A DNA stretch of 64,000 nt from Coturnix japonica (lineage: Eukaryota; Chordata; Aves; Galliformes; Phasianidae). Both the position numbers and the translations under genes were made by a program. The notes beneath the pieces were generated by a model, which saw only the letters and a program-made list of their open reading frames with translations, was not told the DNA's origin and ran no database searches. Of the stretch, positions 43,326-56,200 are shown in pieces; position 1 is the first letter of the stretch, and each line of letters starts with the position of its first letter. Where the stretch lies: positions 69,670,380 to 69,734,379 of the forward strand of contig NC_029516.1 of NCBI RefSeq assembly GCF_001577835.2, in the 5' to 3' direction.

Positions 43326-43799
43326 AAGAGAGCAGGAAGAATGCAGCCTTACAGCAATGGCAGAAATATAACCATTTATATTTTATAGGGAGGGGTGTAA
43401 TAGCTGTAGATGAGTGGGAGTAACGTCCTAGAGATGAAAGAACATCAAAATGGTAGAAGAGATACCACAAAAGGAAGTTATTTCATATTTATGTCCCTCA
43501 GGTAGGAAACTAAAAATCACATGAGGTCTCATACATAGCAAGAGTCCTCCCAGCTCAGCTGCTTTCTCAGCCTTGTTTTTGTATTGAAAAATCAGGCATC
43601 ATCATCCATGCTGGGGAGTTTACAAGCATGAAGGCAGCGATTTTTCCAGATGGTGTTGTATGGCTTTCACATTACAACTCGGGGAGACGTATCAGCCACT
43701 GCTGCTACTATACACATGGATCTCCTTAATATCTACCACAAGGATGATAACAAGAACACTGTAGACTGGTTTTAGCGACATTATCACAGACAGAAATGG

Positions 43800-44218
43800 A
43801 TGGATGAGTTTATGATGAAAATACTGAGTTCTGCCGTGCAAAAGGCCCGCTCAGGTGCGAGGGCGGTAGCGAGGGCTGCCCAGGAGGTGGCAATCGGGAG
43901 CCTCTCTCAGGACTGGAGCAAAGGTGGAGGGAGGCTCCCAGGAAAAAGGTGGCTGCCTTTAAGGTGGGTTTATTTGCCTGCCAGATGGGAAGTCTGTGAC
44001 CAGCCCCTTTCAAACAGGTAAAGGCAGTAAGGCTTCTCCACCCACTTGCCTTGATCTTTCATCATAACTGTGGGCCAGGCAGGGAGGTTGTGCAATGTGC
44101 GCGCTCCAGTCAGGAGGCTGCGGGAGAGATTCATGCGCTGTGAGCAGGAGCCGAGGCTTGGAGGCCTGAGCCAGGAGAGCAGTCAGGGGCTGGGATCGAG
44201 GCCCCCTCTCCAACCAGC
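43800..44218 (+). promoter_or_regulatory. EPHA1: EPHA1 upstream / 5' UTR region
   Basis: Moderately GC-rich DNA before the EPHA1 start codon, with a GC-rich core at 44090-44218. It is the likely promoter and 5' UTR, but the transcription start is not visible. Confidence 0.5.
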
Positions 44219-47200
44219 ATGGAGCTGAGGATGGGCAGGATCGAGCTCTCCCTTGGGATCCTTCTCTTTGGCTCGCTCCTTCCTCCTGAGGTGCTTGGGA
44301 AAGAAGGTAAGTGTGGGGTCTGCTGGGCTTGGACAGCAAGCACAAGAGAGGGACCACTTTGAAGGGTGGGAAATGGCCTGGTCTGCTTGTATGGGGCCCC
44401 GGGGTCAGTATAGCTTTCCTGGGTTGCAGGAAACTGGTGCCTTGGAAAGCAGATGGGGCGTGAGGGTTGAAATCCAAATGCAAGCCCCGCTGTCTCTTAG
44501 TGGCTCCATGAGCTGAGCTCAGGTATGCTGCTCCCCCCTCCCTCTCTACCCCCTCTAAATGAAGCACAACTGCCTCAACATATCTAGTGATTCAAGAGAA
44601 TTCTTCCTCTGTTTGCATTAAACACATGTATTGCAGATAACAAGCTTAAACATAAACTCATGAAGTTGTACCCCTCACCCCTTCGACAACACCCCCGCAG
44701 TTTCCTAAGGAAGCTCACTGGAGAGTTAACCCTTGTGAGCAAGAGAACAGTCATTTCTGGGAGGCGTGGGAGATGAGGCAGTCTCTTTAACCTACCTCCA
44801 TGTAGGAAGGTAGAGCTCAGCTTCACAATTTCTTCTTTCACCTCTTCTTTCTAGACTCTCCTGCTTCCCTTTTCTGGTCCACTTAGCCCCTTTTATTAGG
44901 TACAGTAATCTTTTTTTCTTCCATCTTGGCCATTGCATGGTAGTTATGAAACATCTGGGAAATGGGAATTGTAACAGAAGGATGAGGAAGAGTAAAGCTC
45001 AGTTCAGTTTCCTACCTCTCACACTTTATTTCTGCTAGAGACATCTTTTTGAGTCTCTCTTTTGTATGGTGAGAGTTGTCAGGGCTTTTCATCCCAAGGT
45101 TAGCCCCCTCGTTTGCTGCTCCAGGCCCTTGATCGGGAGGACTTAGTCATAGCTGGCAGTTCAGCCATGGGCTCACCTCAGACTCTGTGTGGAATGTTCA
45201 TTTAAACTGTTCTTGACATGCGTATTTGTATTAAGGATTCGGCTAAATGGAAGCGACTAGTAGGCATGATGGAGAAAGTGAACCCAGGTGAGAAGTAATG
45301 TGAGGTACTGCCGCACAGGCTCTATTTTCCATACCTGTGTGACCACTAGTTGTCACTTACACACAGACCTCTCTGCCAACTTCTAAGCTATCTCAGACAT
45401 CTTATTTTGTCTGCATCTGTGACCTACTCTCCCTTTACTTGTCTGGTAAGGAACAGGCAATTCCCTGGCATCCTCTCCTTTCTGAAATCTTGCTTCTTTT
45501 AAGTAGATTTCCCACGTGGCTGGAGAACCATGGTGAGATTCCTAGGTCAAAGGCTGTGGACCTAAGAGCCGGTAGCCCCAAAGCACTTTCATTCCCTGAG
45601 CTTTTGCAGTCCTACTAACTCATTCATCCTTTTGTTGGAGAATCCCTGCTGTGGGTTTCACTTTAGAGATGTTATTTCTTGAGAGTGGGCTTTGCCCACA
45701 CCAGTGCCGGTGATGAGGCACGGCTTACAGGCCATGAAGGTTCTTGTCCTGGCTTCTTCTGAGTACCTTTTCCTTCATGCTCTGCTAGAACTTGCTGCAC
45801 AGCCCCTCTTGCTTCCACATCACTGCTTCAGGCCTGAAGTGTGTGGGATAGATATTATCTGGGTGACGGTTCTGGAAGGACAAGCTAGCACACCCTCTAA
45901 GTTTTATTTTTTGTTGTTGTTGCCAACAACACAAGAATAATATCTGAAATAGAGAGACTGAAAGCAGAAGGGAAGTGTCTCTTCTGGACAGGGAGTCTGT
46001 GTCTGTGGCTTGGATGGTTTTGCCATATGACCATCCCATGAATGCAGCAAACTTGCAAAACCTGGATTCCTGCTTTTCCCTTCTCCCAATCCCAAAAGGG
46101 TGTTTCAGAGGTGAGAACAGCAGTGCAATCCCTCTTATCTCTGACTCTGGGCCCGCAGCCTGCTTCCTCATTCCACAGGACTCCTGCTGATCTGCACTTT
46201 ACACTCTGTTAGTCGTAGTTGGCAGGCAGTATTTGTGAAGCAGTCAGACAAGGGGGAGGAAATCTGGGTATTTAAATGCAATTTAAATGTTTCCCCTCTC
46301 CTACCTCTCACCCTCAAATTCTTTTCTGAGCTGTTTAGAAACGACCCCTCTGAATACACTCACAGGAATCCAAAAGGTTAATCCAGATTTTTTTCCTTGT
46401 GTTAACAAGCCAGGGCTGCGATAGGTGCATTGACATCAGTAGTCTGTTCTGTCAGTGCCAGCAGATCCAAAGGCAGCCTGGAAGCTGTGCATCCAGCAGT
46501 GTGACTTATTTCATCTCCTCTCCATTGTTTGCCTAAGAAGTGATACATTTTTAATTTCTCTCTAGATCAAGACTTAAGGGCAAACTCTGATCGTATTTTC
46601 ACATTTCTTTGAGGGCTAAAAATGAATAGGCTACTGAATTTCTTTGTCAAACGACTCCAGGAGCCAAGACTTAATGTGAAATCGTGCAGTGCAGCCCTTT
46701 GAGAGGTGGCAATGCTGTGCCCTGAAGCTGCTATTATCTCGCTGTCGTGGCTGGAACATTTCTGAGGAGCAGACAGTAAAACGATTTCTAGGCCAGCATC
46801 AGACAGTGAACAGCTCTACAGAGGTATAGAGCCAGGCAGACTGAGAAGCTGAAATCTCATGGCTTTTGGAGACTGACAGTGGAAAATCCCTTTTACCATT
46901 TCACACTACCTGTCTTTCCCACGGTGTTTCTTGCACTGGATGGCACTTGTTGCTGACACCGATTGATCTTTTGTGCTGGTAATTTATTTGATTGCTTGTC
47001 TTTTCATGCATTTTGCCTGCTGCCTTCCTATTCCAAGAGGGATGTGGGTAGCTGTTAATACTGTCTTCCCATTTCAATAGGCTTCGGCCTCCTGTTCCCA
47101 TCCTGAGACAGCTTTAGAAAGCAGTAAATGCTGTCAGGGTTTAGCGTGGCATTGAGATTTTCAGATGTTTGCAGATGCCTGTGGGTGTTAATTGAGAGGA

Positions 47201-50200
47201 AGGCGGAAGAGGAGGGGGTCTCATATATGAAGAAGCACTTTTAACTCCTGACTAGCGGCACTGTTTTATATTTTCCCATTCTCCCTCTAGCCATGCTTTC
47301 TGAAGATAAAAGATCACAAGGAATGTGGAGCTGTGAGGTGACAGAGAAAGTGCAGGCTTTGCCATCTTTGACAAAACTAGGACGAAGCCATTCCATGGGA
47401 CATATGAGTTAGGCCACTGATTTTTTTTCCCTTCTTTGGTTTTCAGTGAATCTGCTAGACACAAGCACTGCACAGGGTGAGCTGGGCTGGCTTCCAGACC
47501 CTCCAGAAGTAGGGGTGAGTATGTATATTCAAGGATGGAGAACTGCTGGGAATGTTACAAAATGGAAGAACATAATTCAAACTGAAAATGTATCCTATTC
47601 TCTAGGACCAGGCATCTGCAACTCCTTCCTCTCCTGAACCTCTGATCATATTTTCAAATTTCTTTGAGTGCTAAAAGTGAATAGACTACTGAATTTCTTT
47701 GTGGGATGATTCCAGGAGCCAAGGCTTCATGTGCAATAATGCAGTGCAATCCTTTGAGAGGTGGCAGTACTGTGCCCCCAGTTATATTTGTACAAGTACA
47801 GATGAATGATCCTTCTAGCATCAAGACTTCAGTGATGGAGAATGGCTGTGGGAGCAGTGGAAACCAGCACAAAGGAGTGGATTCAAGAACTGTGTTGCAG
47901 CAGTTGAAAGGAAGGATGATAATGTGTAGTTAAAACTCCTCATCCATACTCTTATCTTTCTGGCAATTCACAAGCTCTCCTATGGTGAAAGAGTCTTTAC
48001 CCTTGCTGCTTATAAAATAGATCTGGGCTCAGCCTGTTCCTAGCTCATTTTCATAGCTTTCAACCAGCTTTGGCTGGTTGAAATACATCTCAGCCTCCAC
48101 CTACTCCTGGTAGTCTTGCTAGATGAACTAGAGTCAGATAACGAGGTTTTTCTATACAGGCATAACTGCATTTGTTTTATTTTTACAGATATTTTTCTTC
48201 TTATTATAATATAATATATATAATTAATATAAAAGCTTTGTCACAGAACACCTGGTAGTTGCAGCTGGGAATTTTAGAAGATGCTGGAGAGCATGGTCTG
48301 AGAGCATGCTAACCTAATAGATCAAGATACCGATGACTGATAAACTAATAGATAATGAAAAATAGATTTGCTGACTTCTGATGAGCAACTCTGTTGTAGA
48401 ATTTTGTCTGTCATTTCCTGCTAACTGTTAGGTGGAGGGGCTGTCAAATTGCCACTAGCAAAAAATGGAACAATGGGTGATTCTCTTGGGATTAAACCTT
48501 GAACAAGTTTCAGAAACTGATCTTTCAAAATGCAGAAGGAAATGTGTTTGAAAGAGAACTGAGATTAATTCAGAACAATTTTTGACACAAAAGAGTTAAG
48601 GTTAAAATGGAGTAGACTGATTAGCTTCGGTATTAACAGGCTGGAAGCATCTGAGCTGTACTGCTTACAGGGAAGAGCAGTATTTCATGTAACAATGCTC
48701 CTTGTACCTAATCTTGGGTGCCAGAGATCTCCCATCTGTGAGCTGGATTTGTGTCAATACACTTATCGCACACAGAAGGAATTTGCTGTGAGAAATATTC
48801 ATGCTTTATATGGATAAAGTCTCTAAGGCATAGCGCAGAGGAGGCTGGATAACTTTGTGGAGGTAGAATTACACCCTTGTTTTCTGCTCTTCTTTAGCCA
48901 GTGATAATGCATGAAATAGCTTGCCATGTGTGCTGATTTCATGGTAATGCAGGGTCTGTACATAATGTAGACAATGCTTTTGTTAATACACGTGCAGCCC
49001 ATGTCCACCAAGCTGTAAAGCTGGTCACTGTAAAGCAACACAGGTCACTATTATGGATATTTAGACTATACTATCTGGCAGTGAAATCTTACCTAAGTTT
49101 AGTGGTGACATAAAACTGAAGCATCTATAGAAACTTGCTTAGTAATAGGTGCTTACAGAGTGTTATTTTTCATTTTAAGATAAACAGAACTTAATGTGTA
49201 CAGAACTAATGATGATCACTTTGAATGTGTCAGGAGCCAAGAACATATTTGCTCTGCCATCAAGCACAGATACAGGTTGGGTGTAGAAAGGCTTGAGAGC
49301 AGCCCTGCGGAGAAGGATTTGGAGTGTCTGTTGATGAAAGACTCGGCATGTGCCAGTGATATGTGCTTGCAGCCCAGAGGGACAACCATGATGGGTTGCA
49401 TCAAGTGTGACCAGCAGGTCAAGGGAGGTGCTTCTGCCCCTCTACACTGCTCTCATGAGACCCCACCTGGAGTACTGTGTCCAGTTCTGGGACCCCAACA
49501 CAAGGACATGGAGCTGTTGGAGCAGGTCCAGAGGAGGGCCACAAAGATGATCAGAGGGCTGGAACGCTTCCCTCATGAGGACAGGATGAGACAGCTGGGT
49601 GTCTTCAGCATAGAGAAGAGAAGGCTCTGGGGAGACCTTATTGTAGCCTTCCAGTACCTGAAAGGGGCCTACAGGAAAGCTGGGGAGGGATATTTTAGAA
49701 TGGCAGGTTGCAACAGGATGATGGGAAATGGCTATAAATAGGAAGAGGGCAGATTCAGACTAGATATTAGGAAGAAACTCTTTACTGTGAGGGTGGTGAG
49801 ACACTGGAACAGGTTGCCCAGCAAGGTTGTGGATGTTCCCTCCCCCCCCCATCAGAGGCATTCAGGGCCAGGCTGGAAGGGGCTTTGAGCAACATGGTCT
49901 AGTGGGAGGTGCCCCTACCTATAGCAGGGGGGTTGGAACTAGATGATCTTTAAGGTTACTTCCAACCCAAACCATTTTATGATTCTTTAATGTCATTCCA
50001 TGCTGCACAGGCAGTCTGGCTCCTTGCACTGGTTTTAAAAATCATCAGAACTATTGGAAAAGTGCTTCTGAAATGCTTTGATGAATAAATAAAATGGCAA
50101 GGCACAGTAGTGTTGCTTCCTGGCAGGTTGTAAAATAATAATATAAAAATAATTTATCTTTGTTTTGCTTTCAAGTGCAATTACATCACTTTTGAGCAGA

Positions 50201-53200
50201 TGGTGATGGGGAGTTGCATTATCCTCTTCCGGTTTGCTTTCAATAGACAAGATTTTGAGCAACTCAGTCTGGTTCTGAATTTAGCCTTCCTGTGTGCAGA
50301 ATAGATTGTAGACCCAGAGGTCCTTTCACACCAAAAATATTTCTTTATTTTCCATGAGTGTTCCGTTTGTTAGCATTTGGAATTGGTATTTTTAGCCCAG
50401 GCAAAATAAGGCTCTCCCAGTTCTACTTGGTTTTAATATATTCAGCTCTGTCATATCTATTCCTGTGATTCACTCTGTTGGTTTATGTAGGCCTGTGATA
50501 AAATGTAGTTGGCAGGCCAATATTTGTGTTTAGTTGCTTATTCCATGCCTATCCTGTGTGCCAGTCTTGAAATTTTCCTTTTGTCCAATATTTCTGTTTT
50601 CGTTTCTGTGTCTGGAAGATCAGTATTTAAACAATCCAGTCCTATTTTCAACTCAACTCAGCTAATAGACTAGATCAAGTACTTGTGACTTGTCAGCAAA
50701 TTTTATGTCACTGACCACGTTGTTTACAGGCCTCCAGGTTCTAGCAAGGCAAGGTAGATCCCAGTTGTTGATACTATCTGATGGCTGCTTTCTGTTTCCA
50801 CCATTTCTGCTCAGACAGATAGGCTTGGCCATGAACAAAGTAATGTTGTGGTCTGCATAGCCCTCAACGTGCAAGTGATTTCAGCACAGCACTCCCATTT
50901 CACTAAACCTGAATAGTTCACTTAATCACCAGTATCTCATTCAGATAAGTCTTACTTGGGACAAGTCTCAGCAAGTCTGTAGCATCTGAAGATGGTATGA
51001 AAAATAACCATCAGAAATGCTATTGCGTGCATCTCTTTCCACAGCCATTGATAATATGCATCCTCTAGGATCTAAATCAAAGAGCTATTGTTGCCTCTGA
51101 CCCTGAAATAAGGCATCATTATATTCCCCAGCCTACTCTCAGCTTTAGTATCAGGCATAGGTTTTCAACACCTCCAGTAAATTGTTTCTATATTGAAATA
51201 AAGGATGAATGCCTAAAAAAGTAAAAAACTAACTGGAAATGGGAATAGCTCTGGCTTCAGCATCATATTTGGAGGGAAGACAGTTGGACTAGATGATCTT
51301 ATAGGTCCTTTCCAATCTTGTGATTCTGTGATATTCTGACATGCCCTACTGCTGTCAATATGTAGAGCTGTGGGGATACCTGCTGATGTTACTGTATGTG
51401 TATTTGGGAGAGAAGGAAAAAAAACTGTGTGTATCCAGGTATACTTTACTATATTCAACAAAGTGGGCTGGGGAGTAAGAAAAATGAGATGAGAAGAAGT
51501 TAATTGTAAATTAATAGTTGTACAATAGCTCAGACTGCATGAACCACCAATAAAATAGTTGAGGCTGAAGTTACTACCGTACACCCAAGAAGCAACCTCA
51601 GCTAGTGAACTCAATGTTATGACTTGAAAGGCAGAAAGAACATTCCAAGCTATAGTGAAGATGCTGCGCAACCATTACATTCATTGCTATGCCTGCTGAG
51701 GCACTGCAATGACGACAACACTGTTGCCTAGCAGTTTCAAGAAGCTGGCTCATCTTTTTATAGCTGATAGACGGGAGCAGACAAGGTTCACTGAACGTCC
51801 TCACATCAACACAAAAGCACCAGGAGTCAGCTGGAGCTTTCAGATGAGGCTGCCTATAGCAAGCTTCTCCGAGAAGACTAACAGGCTATTAAAAGTTTAA
51901 ATACAAAACAAATTTTATTACAGTATCAACTAGAATACTGCTGAGTCTGCCTGCAAACAAGTTAGAAAGGAAAGGCTTTGTATCCTTTTTTTCTGCATGC
52001 TGCGTCCTTGCTGGGTTGATTCGTGCTTTGAAGTGTGATTCTTACTAACTCAAAGGCCAAATAGCAGAAAGATTTGGTAATTTCCTCTGGTTTCTTGGAA
52101 GGTTATTTCTGTTGCTTTTAAGACCTATTCTTGCCTTCCCTGTGCTTGGCCTAGAGCCTGCCATCTACCCACTGTGACGTTCATGCTGCTGCTTCCTGCA
52201 ACTTCTTTTCTTCAGGTATGTTCGATGATTGCAGAAAGAAGGCACGATTACCCTGTCCCGGTGTGAGATTCAGTCTGATCTGATGCTCATCTTTAAAAGG
52301 AACCTATAGAAATAGAGCATTCATTGCTCATTGCCATCAGGTTCATTTTTCAGATCCCCTGTAAAAGTTGTCAGTGTACCATACAAAACCACAAATTGCA
52401 CCATACAAAGCTCTTTACCTTGAAAAAAAGGAGAATTCCTTCTATTTAGATCCTGGGTTGTGTAGAATGTAGTGTGCAAGTAACATGAGAGTAACGCTTG
52501 CTTTATTCTTAATAGGATTTTAGACATGAACTACTGCTTAGAGGCATCATCTGTTTTTCTGTTCCTTTTTTGTAACTACTGATATTGTTAATGGGTGTTA
52601 CCAAAGCAGATGCATAAGGAATAAACGTTCTAACATGCCTATGTGAAGTGATGGACTAGACTGTCACTCTCCCTGACCTGGTAGCGTCTGTTGTGACCAA
52701 GACTGTTTTCATGCAAGACCTTATTATGGCCAGACAGTCCAGAGAATGTGCAGACAGCAGAACCTGGATTTGATAAACAGGTTATATAACCAATGCAGTG
52801 GAGTTCTGTGGCTCAAATTAGCACCTTACCTTCCCATAAGGGCACGAATACATGTTAAACTGTAAGGAGATGGGTGGGATAGAGACCTATGCACTACTGC
52901 CCTAGAGGAAAAACAATTGCACAACACTGTTGCTCCTCCCTGAAAATAATCAATGGATCATTGTGGGAAAAAAAATATACCATCCCACCCAGAAAGATAT
53001 GCAGACAAGCAACCAGCACTCCTCTCTTGTATGGATGGCTCCATGACAGTGTGATGAAATCAAACTTGTCTGACCATTGACGGAAGTTCAAAGAAATAAA
53101 AGCAGCCTCTGCTGTTCTCAGATGTGAAGTTATAGCACTCATGAAGTTAAAAGTCTAGGTGACTAATCAACATGCGTCTTTCATCATCATCATCTAAACT

Positions 53201-56200
53201 GCCCTCCACAGCAGAAAGTAAGTTTGCAAGAGCGCGGAGAAACTTTCAGCGAAGGGTCACATCAACTTAAATCTGGGCTATTTTCAAGATCCCAGTATTG
53301 TGCTGCCATTTTTCATGGTCAGGTTTAGCTTTGCCTAACCGTAGTGGCATGCAAATGCTATACAAAAGTCAAAGAGGCTCTGTAAGCAAAAGGTTCTGCT
53401 GTTCCTCTCCCTTTTCTCCAAGTGGGAACACTGAGAAGTCATTCATCTGTCTGTGTTCTTTCTAGGTGGTTTTAGGCTTGAGACATCAGCAATGCTAAGA
53501 AAGGTTGCTCTTTCAGGGCCCTGGGATTTTTCTTCAGGAAAAGATTTAATGGATTAAAATAGCACTCTGAGTTCTGTTGCAAATTAAATGGGAAAGAGAT
53601 GCAGTTTTCTAAGTACAGGTACACCGGAGCTGGCTGTACTAAGTCAGTCTTTTGATCTTAGGGCAACTCTAACCCCAAGTTAAACAAGTTAGTGGTTTTC
53701 AGCATATGAACTCCTAGCCTTTCCAGTGGAGACATGCATCTTAGTTTAGTAACTTTCAGCTTACCAGCAAGATGCTTGCTTTGTTGCTACCATTTTAAAG
53801 TCTCTTAAAAGTATCTTTGTGCCCTTCCCCAGAGGTGTGCAGGACACAGATTGGAAGCTACTGTGCTGAGCTAACCTGAAGGCAAGTAAAATGTAGGTCA
53901 CAGCAGGCAGGCTCTTATCTGAAAGGAGACAAGACAAGTACTTGGCAAGATAGAGACAGAGACAGATTTAGTGTGGTGAACTACAAGCTCTTGTACTCCA
54001 GTCTGAGCCTGATGATTTGTAATATTCTCACAATCAGTTTCCTCTGTCAGTGCTGGCTTAGCTTGTTATAACAAGGGTGGCATTTTTATTTGTTGTCATT
54101 TTTTTTCACAAAAAATACTGAAATCAGAAAAGTCCATTTTACTGATGCCTGCAGAGCCTGTGACAGTAGCTTCAAGAAGACATACAAACTGTCCCAGTTC
54201 GTTTCCATTTTACACCCTATGGCAGACCCTATATATAATAGCGCATGGATGGGGGAATTGCAGGTTGTCTTATATTGACTTCTGGACACAGGTCTGATCT
54301 AGAGAAGGCTTACCGGTAGGAAAAATGAAGTAAGCCATCCTTAGACTTCAATTCACAGTCAATCAAGGCAGATATTTAAAGGCATCTATCTTATCTTATC
54401 TTTGGATCTTTATTCACAGGGCAGACTGTTTACTACAAACATCTATTGGTGCACTCTGAGTTTGTCATTCATGCAGTTATGCGCCTGCTTGTAAAGACAG
54501 CTCTTCTCCCTCCCTGCTTTCTTTAATATTGAGTCCAACCCAGCAATGGGAGGAAAGTTGCCTTTTTGTTTGCTGAATTTGCAGCGCTCTGAGATTATTG
54601 AGATAGTACGTAAGCTGAATGAACTTTAGGGTTTTTGTTCATTTAATACTAACTCCTGTGCTAGAATTATTTTACTCTATATTATACAAAGGCTGTCAAG
54701 AACAGATCTCTGGAGCTGGAGCTAAGTGCTTGTGTTAGGATATGAGTTCCTCAGAAGCACAGAGCACTCCTTAGTCCTCAAATCCAGTAGCTTCATCCTT
54801 AGACATTTTAGAAAGGCAAGCTACTAAACGCAGGCTTCTCTTGAACGCCTGGAGAAAGGATACAGTGTCTGGAATGAAACTGGTAGAAAGTTACATTATT
54901 AAAGGAGGTTAAATCAGTGTCAAGGGCCAACAAGCTGGAGAGACAAGTAATTCATATTGATTGAACCAGACTTCACCGCACACATTCATTAAGAATATTA
55001 CATTAAAAATCCGAGGCATACATTTTGATTTTGCAGCAGATTCTTTGAGGATGTGAGACAGTTGCTTAGTGACTTCTGGATTCATCACCCTTTCATTAAG
55101 TGTTGTATTTAACGCTTTTCTTCCACTACTTTGAATTTAAAAGCTTCCCTCAGTAATGAAGTCAGAAACATATTTAACGATGGTTCTGTATCGTTAGCAT
55201 AAAAGATATCCTCTTTTTACTTCCTTTACCCATCAGCAGTAGAGTCTAGAAGAACCATACCCAGACTTACCAAGTTAGTGCACTGCTTTGTGGCAAACTG
55301 TTAGTGGCAACTTTTGGAACTCTTGGCCTTCAAATGCAATTATAGATTTCCTGTCAGTTTGGTGGAAGCAGATGCCCTGAAAAAAATACTTACAAAAGCC
55401 ATTTCTAGCCTCGGCACTTTCTTATGAAAGCTACTTTGTTATTATTCCCCTTTCTAACTTCTCTTTTATTTCAATCAATAATACTTGGGGATATCTTATC
55501 AATTTAGTTCAGAAGTTTATCAGTGAAATACTGCATGGGGCAATCACCACATCAAGTTGATTAACTGAGACTGATCAGTCTATTTCCCTTTCCTGCTATG
55601 CACAGTCCCTTGACCTCCAGTAAGTATAAATCCCATGTGGTGCATGTATATGCCAGCTGAGTCAGACTAAGAGGGTGGGGTAACACTGTAGATTAATTAC
55701 ACGGCAAAAAAGGAAGCAAGAAGGGACACATAGATACCATCTGCATAACTTCCTGGGAGGAAACTGCTGGTATGCACTTAGGTAAATGGCTGAGAACAGA
55801 GTGATATGAGACTGTGCTATCAGCAGTGCTTGCTGGCTTGGAGAAAGCACTGGTATTTTTCCGAATGGGGCTGTATAGGAAGTGTGCTCTAAGTCCTGGC
55901 ATAAAAGCAGAATTTACTTCAGCACTCTGTGACTCAATCTCTGGTCCTCCACTAGGCATCAGAATAACCTATAAAGCTGTATGTGATCTGTGGGGTCAGA
56001 CACTGGGAGAGGCTGCAGGCCTGTGCTGTGAGCACAGAAGGTGGTGGGGCTAGAGAAGAGGAATGTGTGAATATCATGCTCAACTCATAAGACTTTGCAA
56101 GTCTAGTGTAATATAGAGTCTGAAGCCTTGCTTAAATTGCATCTTAACCTGAGGTGTATTTAAAACCAAGATGCTTAAACTTGTGCCAGTACTTATGTGG

